Shown here piece by piece: positions 1-10,678 of a stretch of 64,000 nt of DNA (the stretch's first letter is position 1; each line of letters opens with the position of its first letter). The notes under the pieces are model-generated. The model searched no databases, had not been told where the DNA came from, and saw only the letters and a program-made list of their open reading frames with translations. Position numbers and translations under genes: made by a program. The stretch comes from Carnegiea gigantea. Its lineage: Eukaryota > Streptophyta > Magnoliopsida > Caryophyllales > Cactaceae. The stretch is taken from contig JAKOGI010000433.1 in the NCBI GenBank assembly GCA_029747015.1, positions 532,001 through 596,000 on the forward strand, given 5' to 3'.

Positions 1-1972
1 AGAAATAATAAGAATCCCCAGTTTGTTCACAAGGATTAAACAGTAGAGGATAAGTCCCAAGCTTATAAGCACATAAAATTTATAGGAACACCAGTAGGAA
101 GGTGATAGATGACGTAAGGAATAGAGTTGTCTAACTGATGCACCTATGGAGGTCATCATGAGGGATGTGTCCATGAGATGCCAAAGTCTAAAGATGTCCA
201 AGAAATGCTCTCAGCCATAAGGAAAAACTAAGAAGGCCAAGAGTACTCTTACTCGGGTCTGCACAGCATGAGCAGCAACTTTCTAACCTTGATTGGCTAA
301 TCAATGGGTGACTTAGGTTTAATATTATGCCATGATATTTAATTTCAAGGAGTTATATTTTCAATAAAGCAAATTTCAAGTCATTCTGACTTAATTGCCC
401 CCCTTAAATCAACCTCCAAATCTAAACTATACAGGTTGCATAGTTGGTTTAGAACGCAACCTATTTTTTTATGTTTTTTTAAGATCCATTTCCCTTAACC
501 TTTGACCCACTTAGGAACCTGAAATTTTACTTTCTGGTTCGTTTCGAATGAGATTTAGAGACGACAAAAGAATTCAAGGCCAAATTCAAAGTTTGAGTGC
601 CAAAAGAAGGGGAAGATCAGAAGGCGTCTCGACTGTTCTAGCAGAGGACTAGGTGGCTTTCACAAGGAATATCTTTCAAACAACTAGGAATCTGAGGCTC
701 CATGAGGGCATATCTAAGAATAAGCATTTAGGGCTTTCCTAGGGCTTTTGAATGACTAGATTTAGGGCATGTATTTTTGTAGATATGGTTGTTAAAGTTT
801 GAGCTTGTTGCATTGAAAAGTAATTGTCAGTAACTACTTTTTGCTTTTGTACTTGATTTACTTTTTAGTTCCACCCCTTTCCCATGGCCGATTGTTTGCC
901 TGTTTTCCTCTCTTGAAAATGGAAATAGACTCCTTTATATGTAGGAAAGGTTCGAAGGTTATAGACACTTAGTGAATGAATGAATTAGTTAAGTTTTAAA
1001 CTCCCTTAAAATCTCTCTCTTACTTATCTCTAGTTTAGCTCACTAGGGTAGTGTTAAAGTGGCTTTTATGATCTTTTGAGTGGTGATATCTTAGGTCTAA
1101 AAGTTGAGCTCTAAGACTCTTGGTGGTGATATCTTGTCCAAAAACCTTATTTATTTTTCTTCTATTGTTATTTGCTAGCAAACATAGGTACCTCTCTCTC
1201 CCTTCTCTTCACTACTTGAGGTCTCTTCTTTGTTCTTCACCTTTAAGAACTTAGAAGTGCATCACTTACATTCAAGTCATGCCCCTAGGGGGCATAAAGT
1301 TTGCAACATAGGGGGGGTTAAGAAAAAAGAGTTTGAGGCTTTACACCCTTTTAAATGTAATGGGTTCAAGAGTAGTGGTAAAAGGAAATATCGAACGTGA
1401 AGGTCGGTTAAGAGCAAGAAAAAGCCATGTGATTTGACGGAAGGATTTCGAGGAGTCGGTTGATAAGGATAATTAGCTAAACCAAAAGGGATACATTTAA
1501 ATTGGTGATCATAATTTCACATAAGGATTAGTGTCATAAGTTAGTTTAATGATGGAAAATACATCTAATGCAACATTGCTAAGGAATCAAAAATTGTTCT
1601 TATATAGAGCAACAGGGATTAACATAACCTAAAAGGGGTTATAAGTGAGCTTGTGTTAAGGCATAATAGGGGCGTGGCTAGAGCTCTTGGTTGTAATCAC
1701 AGAAGTCACAGATACCTACTAGAGTTCGCATAACCATGTCATAGTATCTCGAACGGAAAGTCTCATGCTAGTCGGCGCAGGTTACTATGGTTTCTTTAAA
1801 TTACTACATAGACTTATATAACTAAATCACATGGATTTAATATGTTCATAAAGAATTCGCTTAACTTTTTAACATGTATACAGTCACCTCCCATTTCTTA
1901 TTTGCCCCACAATCCTTTATTTGTTCGACCTGGGTTTTCTTGATAATTCATTCTGGAATAGGACATGCTAAT
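1..1972. other. Unassigned AT-rich sequence left of copia element A
   Basis: No open frame of convincing length and no transposon motif was recognised on either strand. Its right edge is the insertion point of element A. Because A inserted into one continuous sequence, and because the right flank (from 12260) is the leader of an antisense gypsy element (E), this stretch should be the next part of that element's interior, read on the minus strand. I could not confirm this from any protein motif. It is therefore labelled unassigned rather than E. Confidence 0.4.
1968..1972. repeat. Target-site duplication of element A, left side (right side 12255-12259)
   Basis: The five bases left of the first LTR read CTAAT and the five right of the second LTR read TTAAT. 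Four of five match, and the mismatch is a C/T transition that fits later decay. Copia integrases make 5-bp duplications. This confirms that both outer LTR ends are correctly placed. Confidence 0.75.
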
Positions 1973-3542
1973 TGTTGGGAAATTGTTGACCCCATCATTA
2001 TGTAATGTAAGGTTTTGAAGATAACAAACACAAATGGAATATACACTTGAGTGTGTTGATCGAACAGGTTCCAAATACTGTTTGGAAAACTTTAAAATTG
2101 CTTGATTAACCATGGTCGAGAACAGGTCTTAAGAACAGGTCCTCAGAACAGCTGAATGGCAAAGAACTTAAAGCACATCAAAGACATGGAGTACTTCAGA
2201 AACAGCCCAGGGAACAGTTCGTAGCAACAGGTCTTAAGAACAGTTCCTCAGAACAGCTGAATGGAAAAGAACTTAAAGCACATCAAAGATATGAAGAACT
2301 CAAGGAACAGTTCAGGAAACAGTTCTGAGTAACACCACAGCATTGAAGTAACAAGTCAAGATCCTATAGATGCTATCTGGTGGATTCAACAAGAGTCTTG
2401 GTCTGTTATAGGTTTTATTTTCTTAGATTCTTGTAAATATGCCACTTGGAAGAACTCGATTTAACATTACCTTGAATGATTTTTAAGAACACTGTCTCAT
2501 ATCAGTTCTGAGATCAGGGTTCAGACTGTTTTCAAGCCAAAACGATTTTTCACAGTTTTTTCCAAATCTTGGGCTGACGTTTTTGAAAATATTTGAGATA
2601 AATTTTTTGTTATCATTAAACCCATGATAAGTTAATCTTTGGCTTTGAAAATATATTGTGGAGATTTTGAGTCTAGCTTTTAAAGGAAATCTTTTACAAA
2701 ATAAATCAAACTCTTATTTTTGGAATATAAGATAGGAAATTTCAGGATTTGGCAACTGAAAATATTAGTCACTTTCCATAATCTTTTTAGGAGCAAAAAG
2801 ATCTTATACTTGTGGATCAAGCACACAAAAAGATTTTGTTGCCCTCTACTATTTAAGGAGCTTCTCCACCTCCTCATTGACCACACACACACGGTTTTAT
2901 ACACGGCTTGCACACGATTTCATAAATTTTTGAGAAAGCTTTTTGCACGGTTTTTTAGGGATTTAACTTGCAAATCATATTTTCTGAAAAACCTTCAAAG
3001 TGTGTGTGAAAATTGAGTCATCTTCCTTGGCATACTAGGAGCAAAAATTATACCTTACATTCGCTTAGTTAGAAGCACAAAAGTAAGGTGTTTTTATTCT
3101 CTTCTTTCATCAAAGTGAGAGTTGAGTGTGTCCAAGCCTAGGGAGGCTTTGGACGTGTGTAATTTGTCTTGGGGAGACGATTACGTGAGTGTGTCCAAGT
3201 ATGGAAGATGAGGACGTGGTGTGTGACTAGTCTAAGAGTAGACAGTTACGTGTGTTGCAATTGTAACAGAAAAGGTTACCTTTGTAACGTGTTTAGCCCG
3301 TTTAGTGGAAGTGTGTGAAAATCCTACAGGGGTAGGTCGTGGTTTTCGCCTCGGTTAGGCTCGAGGTGTTTCCACGTAAAAATATTGTGTTCTCACTTTT
3401 CAATTATTTTCGCTGTTTTACATCTTCTGTGCACGTTACAAACAGTCTGCCCAAACAAGTCCCAAGCCTGTTCCCAGAAACTGCGAAAATCTACCAACAC
3501 AATTCACCCCCCTCTTGTGTTAGTGTACTCTCAATTCTAACA
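1973..3542 (+). repeat. Element A 5' LTR (1570 bp)
   Basis: It matches 10679-12254 along its whole length and has TG...CA ends. It is directly followed by the primer-binding site. It carries an internal near-tandem duplication at 2121-2330. The 5' LTR holds the promoter and the polyadenylation signals of the element in this class, but I could not pick out a TATA box with confidence. Confidence 0.93.
2121..2330 (+). repeat. Imperfect tandem duplication (period about 105 bp) inside the element A LTR
   Basis: A block beginning AACAGGTCTTAAGAACAG at 2121 recurs at 2226 with a few substitutions and runs through the same GCTGAATGG and AAAGCACATCAAAGA words. The 3' LTR has the same two units (from about 10827), so the duplication is older than this insertion. 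Confidence 0.8.
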
Positions 3543-3544
3543 AG

Positions 3545-3556
3545 TGGTATCAGAGC
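3545..3556 (+). promoter_or_regulatory. Primer-binding site of element A (initiator methionine tRNA)
   Basis: TGGTATCAGAGC lies two bases after the LTR end. This is the standard plant initiator-Met tRNA complement, used to prime minus-strand DNA synthesis in most plant copia and many gypsy elements. Confidence 0.92.
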
Positions 3557-3598
3557 AGGTTCTCATCTAAAAGATTAACATCTTGAGAGATCCTAAAC

Positions 3599-5406
3599 AT
3601 GAGTGCACCACATGGCATGCTTGAGGGGCAATCCATAACTCGACCACCATACTTTAATGGTCAATATTATAGTTGGTGGAAGAACTGCATGGAGAACTAT
3701 GTTCAAGCTGACGATTATGAGTTGTGGATGATTATCAAGAATGGACCACTTATCCCGAAGAAGACAGTTGAAGATGGAAAGACAATTCCCAAGGAGCCTC
3801 AAGAGTTCAATGTTGAAGATTTCAAGATGATGGAAAAGAATGCAAAGGCCAAAAAACTCTTGTATTTTGGTCTTGGTCCTGATGAGTATACTCGCATTTC
3901 CGAATGCGAGTCAGCCAAAGAAATCTGGGATGCCTTGCAAGTAGCTCACGAAGGTACAAATCAGGTAAAATAATCGAGAATTGAGCTTCTTATGAGAAAA
4001 TATGAACTGTTTCAGATGGGTGATAAAGAAACGATGATGGAGATGTACACCCGTTTCACCCATGTCACTAATGAGCTAAAATCATTAGGAAAGTCCTTCA
4101 CCACCGAGGAGTTGGTGAGGAAAATCCTACGATTTTTGCCACAGTCATGGGAGGCCAAAGTTACGGCCATCCAAGAAGCCAAGGATATGAATAAAATCAC
4201 CTTGGACAAGCTTATTGGTAATCTCCAAACTTATGAGCTTAGAAGAAGCTCTCAACTGAAAGAGGAGACCAAGAGAGACCGAGGCCTTGCTCTAAAGGCT
4301 TTGGAAGAGGATGGTTCGGACCTTGATGAAGAAGAACTGGCCATGATCACCCGAAGATTCAAGAAGTTCTTCAAAAAGGTCAAAGAGAACAACAAAAAGA
4401 AGAACCTCAGCAAGCCCAGAAATAATGACCGGGAACAGTTCACTGGATGTTTCAAATGCGGTAAGCTTGATCACATTGTGAAAAACTGCCCTTTGCTGAA
4501 AGAGGAACAAGAGCCCGAACAGTCCAGGAAACAGGGCAGGAAACAGGTTGAAAACAGTTCTGCTAAGCGCTTCTCAAAGGCAATGCTTGCAGCCTGGGGT
4601 GATTCTACCGAGGATGAGGAAGGGACTGAAGAGGAAGATGTTGCTGTAGCTCTTATGGCCAGAAGTGATTATGACTCAGATGATGAGCCTCTGGACAGCT
4701 TAGCTCAACTTAAGGATAAGGTACGTGGTCTAAATAAAGCAAAACTTGAAGAGTTATTAGTTACTTTGATGGATGAGTATGATGCTATTAATTCTGAAAA
4801 TTGCATGTTAAAGGATGCATGTTCTAAGTTAAAAAGGGATATTAGAGAATTAGAGCATGAAAACAAAATCCTTAAAAGTGAAAAAATTGAGACTGATATG
4901 AAGAATATTATTTTGCATGAAGACCTGAATAAATCCAAAGAGACCTTAAGCATGAAAGAAGAAGCCTTTGTTTCTGACCTTACTAAGCTTGAAAATGAGT
5001 CTCTTGAACTGAAACAGAAGGTAGAATCCCTACTTGTTGAGAACAGTAAATTGCTTGAAAAGTTAAAATAAGTAGAATCAGACCTTGCTGCAAACAAGTG
5101 CTGGAACAGGTCCTCACAGGCACTGAATTGGCTGAACACTCACTGTAACCAGGGCAAAAGAGGATTAGGCTTTGTAACTAAGCGCACTGATTACCCTATT
5201 AATAGAAAATATGTAGGATTACCAGAAAATATTGTGTGTTTTCATTGTGGTAAAACAGGGCATTATCGGTACACTTGTCTTATAAGAAGGTATGCCATGG
5301 AAAAGAACTTGATTCATGTAAAACAAATATGGGTTAGAAAAGATGAGATTTGCACTTCAAAAAGAATGGGACCCAAGTGGATTTGGGTTCCCAAAACTAA
5401 CCCCTA
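3599..5406 (+). pseudogene. gag: Element A gag (capsid/nucleocapsid), two nonsense mutations
   Basis: Gag forms the virus-like particle that packages element RNA. The N-terminal third resembles the plant copia gag family (UBN2 type; YFNGQYYSWWKNCMENY near residue 20). A CCHC zinc knuckle, CFKCGKLDHIVKNC, lies near 4449-4490 and a second, CFHCGKTGHYRYTC, near 5237-5278; between them is a long acidic, heptad-rich coiled-coil region. The frame starts at the ATG at 3599, just after the LTR and primer site. In-frame TAA codons occur at 3971 and 5069; the same frame then continues to a stop at about 5404. Both stops look like single substitutions. Two knuckles and a long C-terminal coiled coil fit Sirevirus gag, which is longer than in other copia lineages. 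Confidence 0.88.
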
Positions 5407-5471
5407 ATTTGTTTTGCAGGCTAAAAGTGAGGGGGAACAACTGAGCAAACAACTCAGCAAACAACCAATTG

Positions 5472-7846
5472 TGGTATGTGGATAGCGGTTGTTCACGGCA
5501 TATGACTGGTGAAAAATCAAACCTCCTCTCACTTACAGCCTCTGATGGAGGGAGTGTGGCATTTGGAAATGGCAAATGAGGGACAATTGTCGGTATAGGT
5601 AAGATAGGTGAGTCAATCCCCCATACAATTGACAATGTATATGTGGTGGGTGGATTACAACATAATCTACTCAGCGTGTCCCAACTGTGTGATAAAGATA
5701 ACCTAGTAGTGTTTTCTTCAAAACAATGCTTGGTCATCAATATCCACACAAGAGATGTTGTGTTGAGGGGGAAGCAACACAAAAATGTGTATAAAGTAAG
5801 TATTCTCTCACTTCCCCAAAACAATTTGACTTGTTTAAGTGCTTTAAATAATGATATCATGCTTTGGCACAAGAGACTAGGTCATGCGAGTCTCTCACTC
5901 TTGAATAAACTTGTCACTAAAGACCTAATGGTCGGCCTACCTTCTATCAAATTCAATGATGACAAGGTATGTGACGCTTGTGCCAGGGGTAAACAAGTCA
6001 AAACTTCTTTTAAACCGAAAAACTGTGTTAGCACTACCCGACCTCTTCAGATGCTACATGTAGATTTGTGTGGTCCTATGAGGATCACAAGTCGAGGTGG
6101 AAAGAGGTATGTGCTTGTGATAGTGGATGATTACTCTCATTTCACATGGACCTTGTTTTTGGCTTCTAAAGATGAAACTTTTGAAAAATTTCTTGCATTC
6201 ATTAAAAAGACTGAAAAGAGAGTAGGACACTCATTGGTGTGCCTAAGGTCTGATCATGGTAAAGAATTTGAAAATTCGAGTTTTATTGACTATTGTAATG
6301 AGCATGGTGTTGATCATAATTTTTTCAGCCCCAAGGACACCCCAGCAGAACGGGGTGGTAGAGCGTAAAAATTCGAACTCTAGAAGACATGACTAGAACA
6401 ATGCTTATTGCTAGTGGTCTTGCTAGAAACCTTTGGGTGGAAGCTTTGAACATATCATGTTACATTATCAATAGATGCATGATTAGACCTATTCTTAACA
6501 AAACTTCTTATGAATTTTTCAAGGGTAGAAAACCCAATATTATGCACTTGAGAGTATTTGGTTGTAAATGTTATGTGCATAATAATGGGAAGGATGCCTT
6601 GAGGAAGTTTGATCCAAGGAGTGATGAGGCAATCCTTCTTGGGTACTCCTCACACAGTAAGGCTTTCAAAGTATTCAATAAGCGAACCTTGTGTGTTGAG
6701 GAGAGTGTGCATGTGCTTTTTGATGAAACTAACTTTCTAGTTGAGGTTGATGCACAGGATGATGATTTCGAACTAGGCCTTAGTAAGAAAAATTCGTTGC
6801 TCACACATGAAGAAGGTAAGTATCCCGAGGAGGAATCAGGGTCTGGAGCTGTTTCCTTGGAAGATGGGCAAGGTCTGAACCAAACAGGGGGAAGTATTGC
6901 TGAACCCAGTTTGGAACAAAACCAGCCTAACACTCCAGAAACAGGCTCCAGAACAGGCTCGGGAAGAGGATTCAGATCAGGCTCAGGAACAGGCTCCGAA
7001 ACAGTTTCTGAACCTGTTCCCCCAAGTATCCAAGCAAGAGTAGAAAGCGTGTCTGTGGATCCGCTTACTCCACGACCATGGAAGCACCAAATTCTTGCAG
7101 ATTCAGATTGGGTTACAGCAATGCAAGAGGAGCTTCATCAGTTTGAAAGGAACAAGGTGTGGCATCTTGTACCTCAGCCGGAAGACAGATCAATCATTGG
7201 CACCAAGTGGGTGTTCCGAAACAAGCTTGATGAGTCCGGAACAGTCACCAGAAACAAGGCCCGGCTGGTGGTTCAAGGGTACAACCAAGAAGAGGGCATT
7301 GATTATGAAGAAACCTTTGCACCTGTTGCAAGGATTGAGGCCATTCGAATCTTGATAGCTTTTGCAGCCCACATGGAGATCAAATTATATCAGATGGATG
7401 TCAAAAGTGCATTCCTTAACAGATATCTTAAAGAGGAAGTATTTCTTGGTTGATAGAAAAAGCATCTCAGGTATGGCTCACTTCCTTGGACCCTGTTTGG
7501 TATCTTGGGCAACCAAGAAACAACACTCAGTTGCCATGTCCACAGCAGAAGCTGAATATGTTGCAGCTGCTTCTTGTTGTGCTCAACTACTGTGGATAAG
7601 GCAACAACTCAAAGATTTTTTTGTTGACACGGGACGCATTCCCATATTTTGTGATAATACAAGTGCAATTAATATTTCCAAAAACCCCTGTCAACATAAA
7701 AGGACCAAACATATTGACATTCGTCATCACTTTTTGAGAGACAATGTTGAAAAAGGCTTGGTTTCAATGAATTTCTGTGCCACTAATAAATTGCTGATAT
7801 TTTCACCAAGGCACTAAGTAGAGAACAGTTTGAGAGGAACAATTAA
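5472..7846 (+). pseudogene. pol: Element A pol (protease, integrase, truncated RT, RNase H), multiply broken
   Basis: Pol is read in a different frame from gag. The protease active site DSGCSRHMTG is at about 5481-5510; an in-frame TGA follows at 5577. Next come the integrase zinc domain (LWHKRLGHASL ... CDACARGK, 5862-5990) and catalytic core (LHVDLCGP near 6057, RSDHGKEF near 6247). Two one-base T insertions, in the T run near 6319-6324 and near 6371, shift the frame around the third catalytic acidic residue. The polymerase N-terminus is clear ([22 protein letters not shown]), but at about 7447 it jumps from [12 protein letters not shown] straight into RNase H (DRKSISGMAHFLG), so the YVDD catalytic centre and about 350 residues are gone. 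RNase H retains MSTAEAEYVA and HIDIRHHFLRD. A one-base loss near 7791 shifts the C-terminus, which would end at about 7846. Confidence 0.92.
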
Positions 7847-8285
7847 AATGACTTGAGAATGCTTAATTAACCCCCAATGCTTGTCTAGTTAAAGGGCTTT
7901 TCAGGTCAAGTTTGTTGAAATTATTGATTGCAGTCAAACTTGGTGCTATATTTAGCACATGTGTGGAATACAGCTTGTTGACACTCGTTGAGGTCTGATG
8001 ATATTACCCTTATTGTCCCATGTTACCAAGCAATTGACTGCAGGAAAAAGCACCAAGAACAGGTATGGCCACTGTTTGTTGATTCAGTTGTTGACTTTTG
8101 TTGAAACGTGCGTGACTGGGAGATTTAATACTCCTCTTTTCGGTTGGAAGCAAGTACCCCCTTAACTTCCTGCTTGCTCACGTCACGCCCCAGTCACCCA
8201 GAACCCTCTCAATTTCGCTCTCTCTCTCTCTCTCTTCAATCCTAAACCCTAAATCTCCAAAAACTCGAGCTCCTCTTCAACATCA
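7847..8285 (+). other. Spacer between pol and third ORF of element A, with a CT microsatellite
   Basis: No coding potential was seen. A pyrimidine-rich stretch with a (CT)n run at about 8218-8236 lies 50 bases before the third ORF. The spacer may act as the leader of a subgenomic or spliced mRNA for that ORF, but no splice signal was established. Confidence 0.6.
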
Positions 8286-10220
8286 ATGGCGAATTTTGGC
8301 AGCAGCAAACGCAGCACCACCATGTCTCATGCCTTAGTCCCGAAGCGCCCACGCATGGCGTCGCCACCAACACCCATTGCTCTGCTCCTGTCTGGGACGG
8401 CCGCGACTGCACAAATCAGAGGTATGGGGTTTGATTCTCTACCCCCTTTGCCGATTTACTCTAAAACTTTTGGATTTTTGAAATGTCTGGACTTACGAAC
8501 GGTGGGGCTGAAATTGGATGATGTTCCACCGGTGTTTGGATGGGATTTGGAGTTGTTTGACCCCAATGTGAAACCGACTGGGTTTAAGGGTGTCTTTGAA
8601 ACCAACAAGGGTCTGGCTAAGTCTGATATGGCACGAACAGGGTCTGACCCTTTTTCTGAACTGAGGAAAACCCGAACAGGGTCTGCCCCTGTTTTCTTTG
8701 ACATAATGGATGACCCCATCATAAATTTGGATCGAGTGGAAGACCTTGAGGAGACTAACAGTGATGGGTCTGAGTCAACCATAGAGATCCTCCAACCACA
8801 GCCCTTTCAAAAAACTAAATCAGGTGAGTGGGGGCCTAGATGTCGGTTTAAAACCACCACTTCAAAACATGTTCCCACACCTGTTCGTAGACCTCGAACC
8901 CGCAGTTCTGGTTCACTCTCTGGTTCTTCCCAGCCTAAACAAGTACCTGAACCTTCTACTGTAAAAGCCTCTACCAAATCCACTAAAGAATCTACCCAGT
9001 CTCCATCAACCACAACCCAACGCACCCCAACCAAGAGAAAAGCTGTTCCAGAACAAGCCCCAGAATAGGTGCCTGAAGAATCAGAACCTGAGGAAATTGT
9101 TTCCAAACAGGTGCCTGGCCCTGGTTCATCAGTGAAGCCTTCTTACAAGCGAGCCTCATCAAAGAGAAAGGCGGCTTCAGCTCAGACTGTGCCCACAAAA
9201 ACCAAACCTGATGAACCGAAATCCAAGAAAGCCAAAACTACAATGCCCACAGGAGACCCAGTTGCCCATTTTCTTCAAAGAAGTATAGTACGGGGCAAAA
9301 TTGTCAAAATTGCCTACTTTCAGGAACAGGGCCTGGAGATGTTTCTGGAAAAGCTTACTGCCCAAGGTTGGCTCGACCTCTTTGCAAACACCTAGAGAGG
9401 GTGTTCAGTACCTGATTTAGCTGAATTCTATGCCAACTGTGATGTCACCAACGGAGTGGTGACAAGTATGGTCAATGGGAAGGGGATACGGTTCAATGCT
9501 AAGAAATTGGGAGAAATTCTAGGAGTTTCTGCTGAGGGCTTTGGGGTGTATGTAAGGGAAAACAAGACAGTACTCGGAGCTGAAAGATTACTCCAATTGA
9601 CTCAAAGGTTGAATCAACAACCAGGGTTGAAAACACCCAGGTCAATCAAGAAAAGGGAGATGACACCTTGTCACCGATTGTTCTTCTGGTTTATCATCAA
9701 AAACATCATCCCCCAGGGCCAAGGGCGTAACCTTGCAGATGCAATGGATCAATACCTTACCGATCTCCTGGACGGGGGAGAGCAGATCAACCTAACAGCC
9801 ATCATGATCAGTCATATCTCTCGCATTGCAAGCACGGCCAGAGAACATGACCTGGGGTATGGATTTCTTTTGACTTCAGTCTTTGAGCACTTTGGGGTTT
9901 CTTTGCAGAAGAAGGTAGGGGTGCAAGTAACAGATGAGATAGGAAGCAGCACCCCGATCAGTTGTGGGTTTAAACTTGCAAAGGGTGAGCCTTCTGGTTC
10001 CAAACAGGGGCCTCAAACACCCTTCATCCCTGTTCCTGGTCCTTCCTCCAGTGAGCCTTCTATTGATGCCTTGCTTCTAGATCAAAACCGGTTGAAGACC
10101 GAGCTCACTGAGGTTACAGCTGCCCTTGCTGAGGAGAAGGCTCTCAATGCCAAGCGCCATGAGGATCTGATGTCCATTCTCTCCGTCCTCACAGCCAAAC
10201 TCTCTTCTCCTCCACCCTGA
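8286..10220 (+). pseudogene. Element A third ORF after pol (env position), plant-transposon-protein-like, two in-frame TAG stops
   Basis: A 645-codon frame runs from the ATG at 8286 to the TGA at 10218, broken only by TAG at 9066 and TAG at 9393; the three open parts share one frame. Residues 1-260 are low complexity, rich in Ser, Thr, Pro, Lys and Arg, and probably disordered. The part from about 9310 (FLEKLTAQGWLDLF, then DLAEFYANCDV, then KGIRFNAKKLGEILGV) resembles the family called putative plant transposon protein in domain collections (PF20167), seen in retroelement third ORFs. The last 60 residues form a short coiled coil rich in Leu, Glu and Ala. I see no signal peptide or membrane segment, so calling it an envelope protein is not supported. 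Its function is unknown. The TAG at 9066 is explicable as C to T at a CAG codon. Confidence 0.75.
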
Positions 10221-10503
10221 TCCTACCCTGTTCTGCCTCTCTTGATTCTTCACCTTGTTCACAACAACTGTTTCTAACTCTTTGGTTGTGCTTTGTGACT
10301 GATAATGGTTTATGCTAATCTTGGTTGTGCCATGCTTGTCTTCTTGTTGCTATTCGTTTGTGCGTGACTCGGATGGCCAATATCATTACCGTACCATATA
10401 CTTGAGTGTATCGCAGGTTGTCTTTCCTCCATTACCCAAGAGGTGGTGACTGCAAACACCCTGCTTCTCTTGTTTGTCCTAACCACCCTTTTTCGATGAT
10501 GTC

Positions 10504-10677
10504 AAAAGGGGGAAGATGGGCATGACCAGGATCATTTCAGTTTTACCTAGTTTCAGTTGACTTCTCAAAACAAAAAGGGGGAAGATGGGCTCGACCATGA
10601 ACGTTTTATCCTGAAACCTGCTTTTGCCTTTTATGTCAATATGGTCATTTGGTTTGCCATTATCAAAAAGGGGGAAA
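10504..10677 (+). promoter_or_regulatory. Triple polypurine tract before the 3' LTR of element A
   Basis: Three near-identical purine runs occur: AAAAGGGGGAAGATGGG at 10504, AAAAAGGGGGAAGATGGG at 10572 and AAAAAGGGGGAAA at 10665, the last ending one base before the LTR. The first two also share the following GC(A/T)(T/C)GACCA. The last is the functional plus-strand primer position; the upstream copies match the multiplied tracts described for Sireviruses. Confidence 0.88.
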
Positions 10678-10678
10678 T

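Noticed and set aside
3545..3556. tRNA gene fragments at the TGGTATCAGAGC sites (also 13503, 44092)
   Set aside because: Only the 12-18 bases complementary to the tRNA 3' end are present, next to LTR ends; these are primer sites.
5407..5420. TTGTTTTGCAG after the gag stop as a 3' splice site of an intron
   Set aside because: The word fits an acceptor, but no matching donor or branch point could be tied to it; a frame change between gag and pol explains the layout.
8286..10220. Envelope gene in element A
   Set aside because: The position fits, but no signal peptide, transmembrane helix or fusion-type segment is visible, and the readable domain resembles a plant transposon protein.
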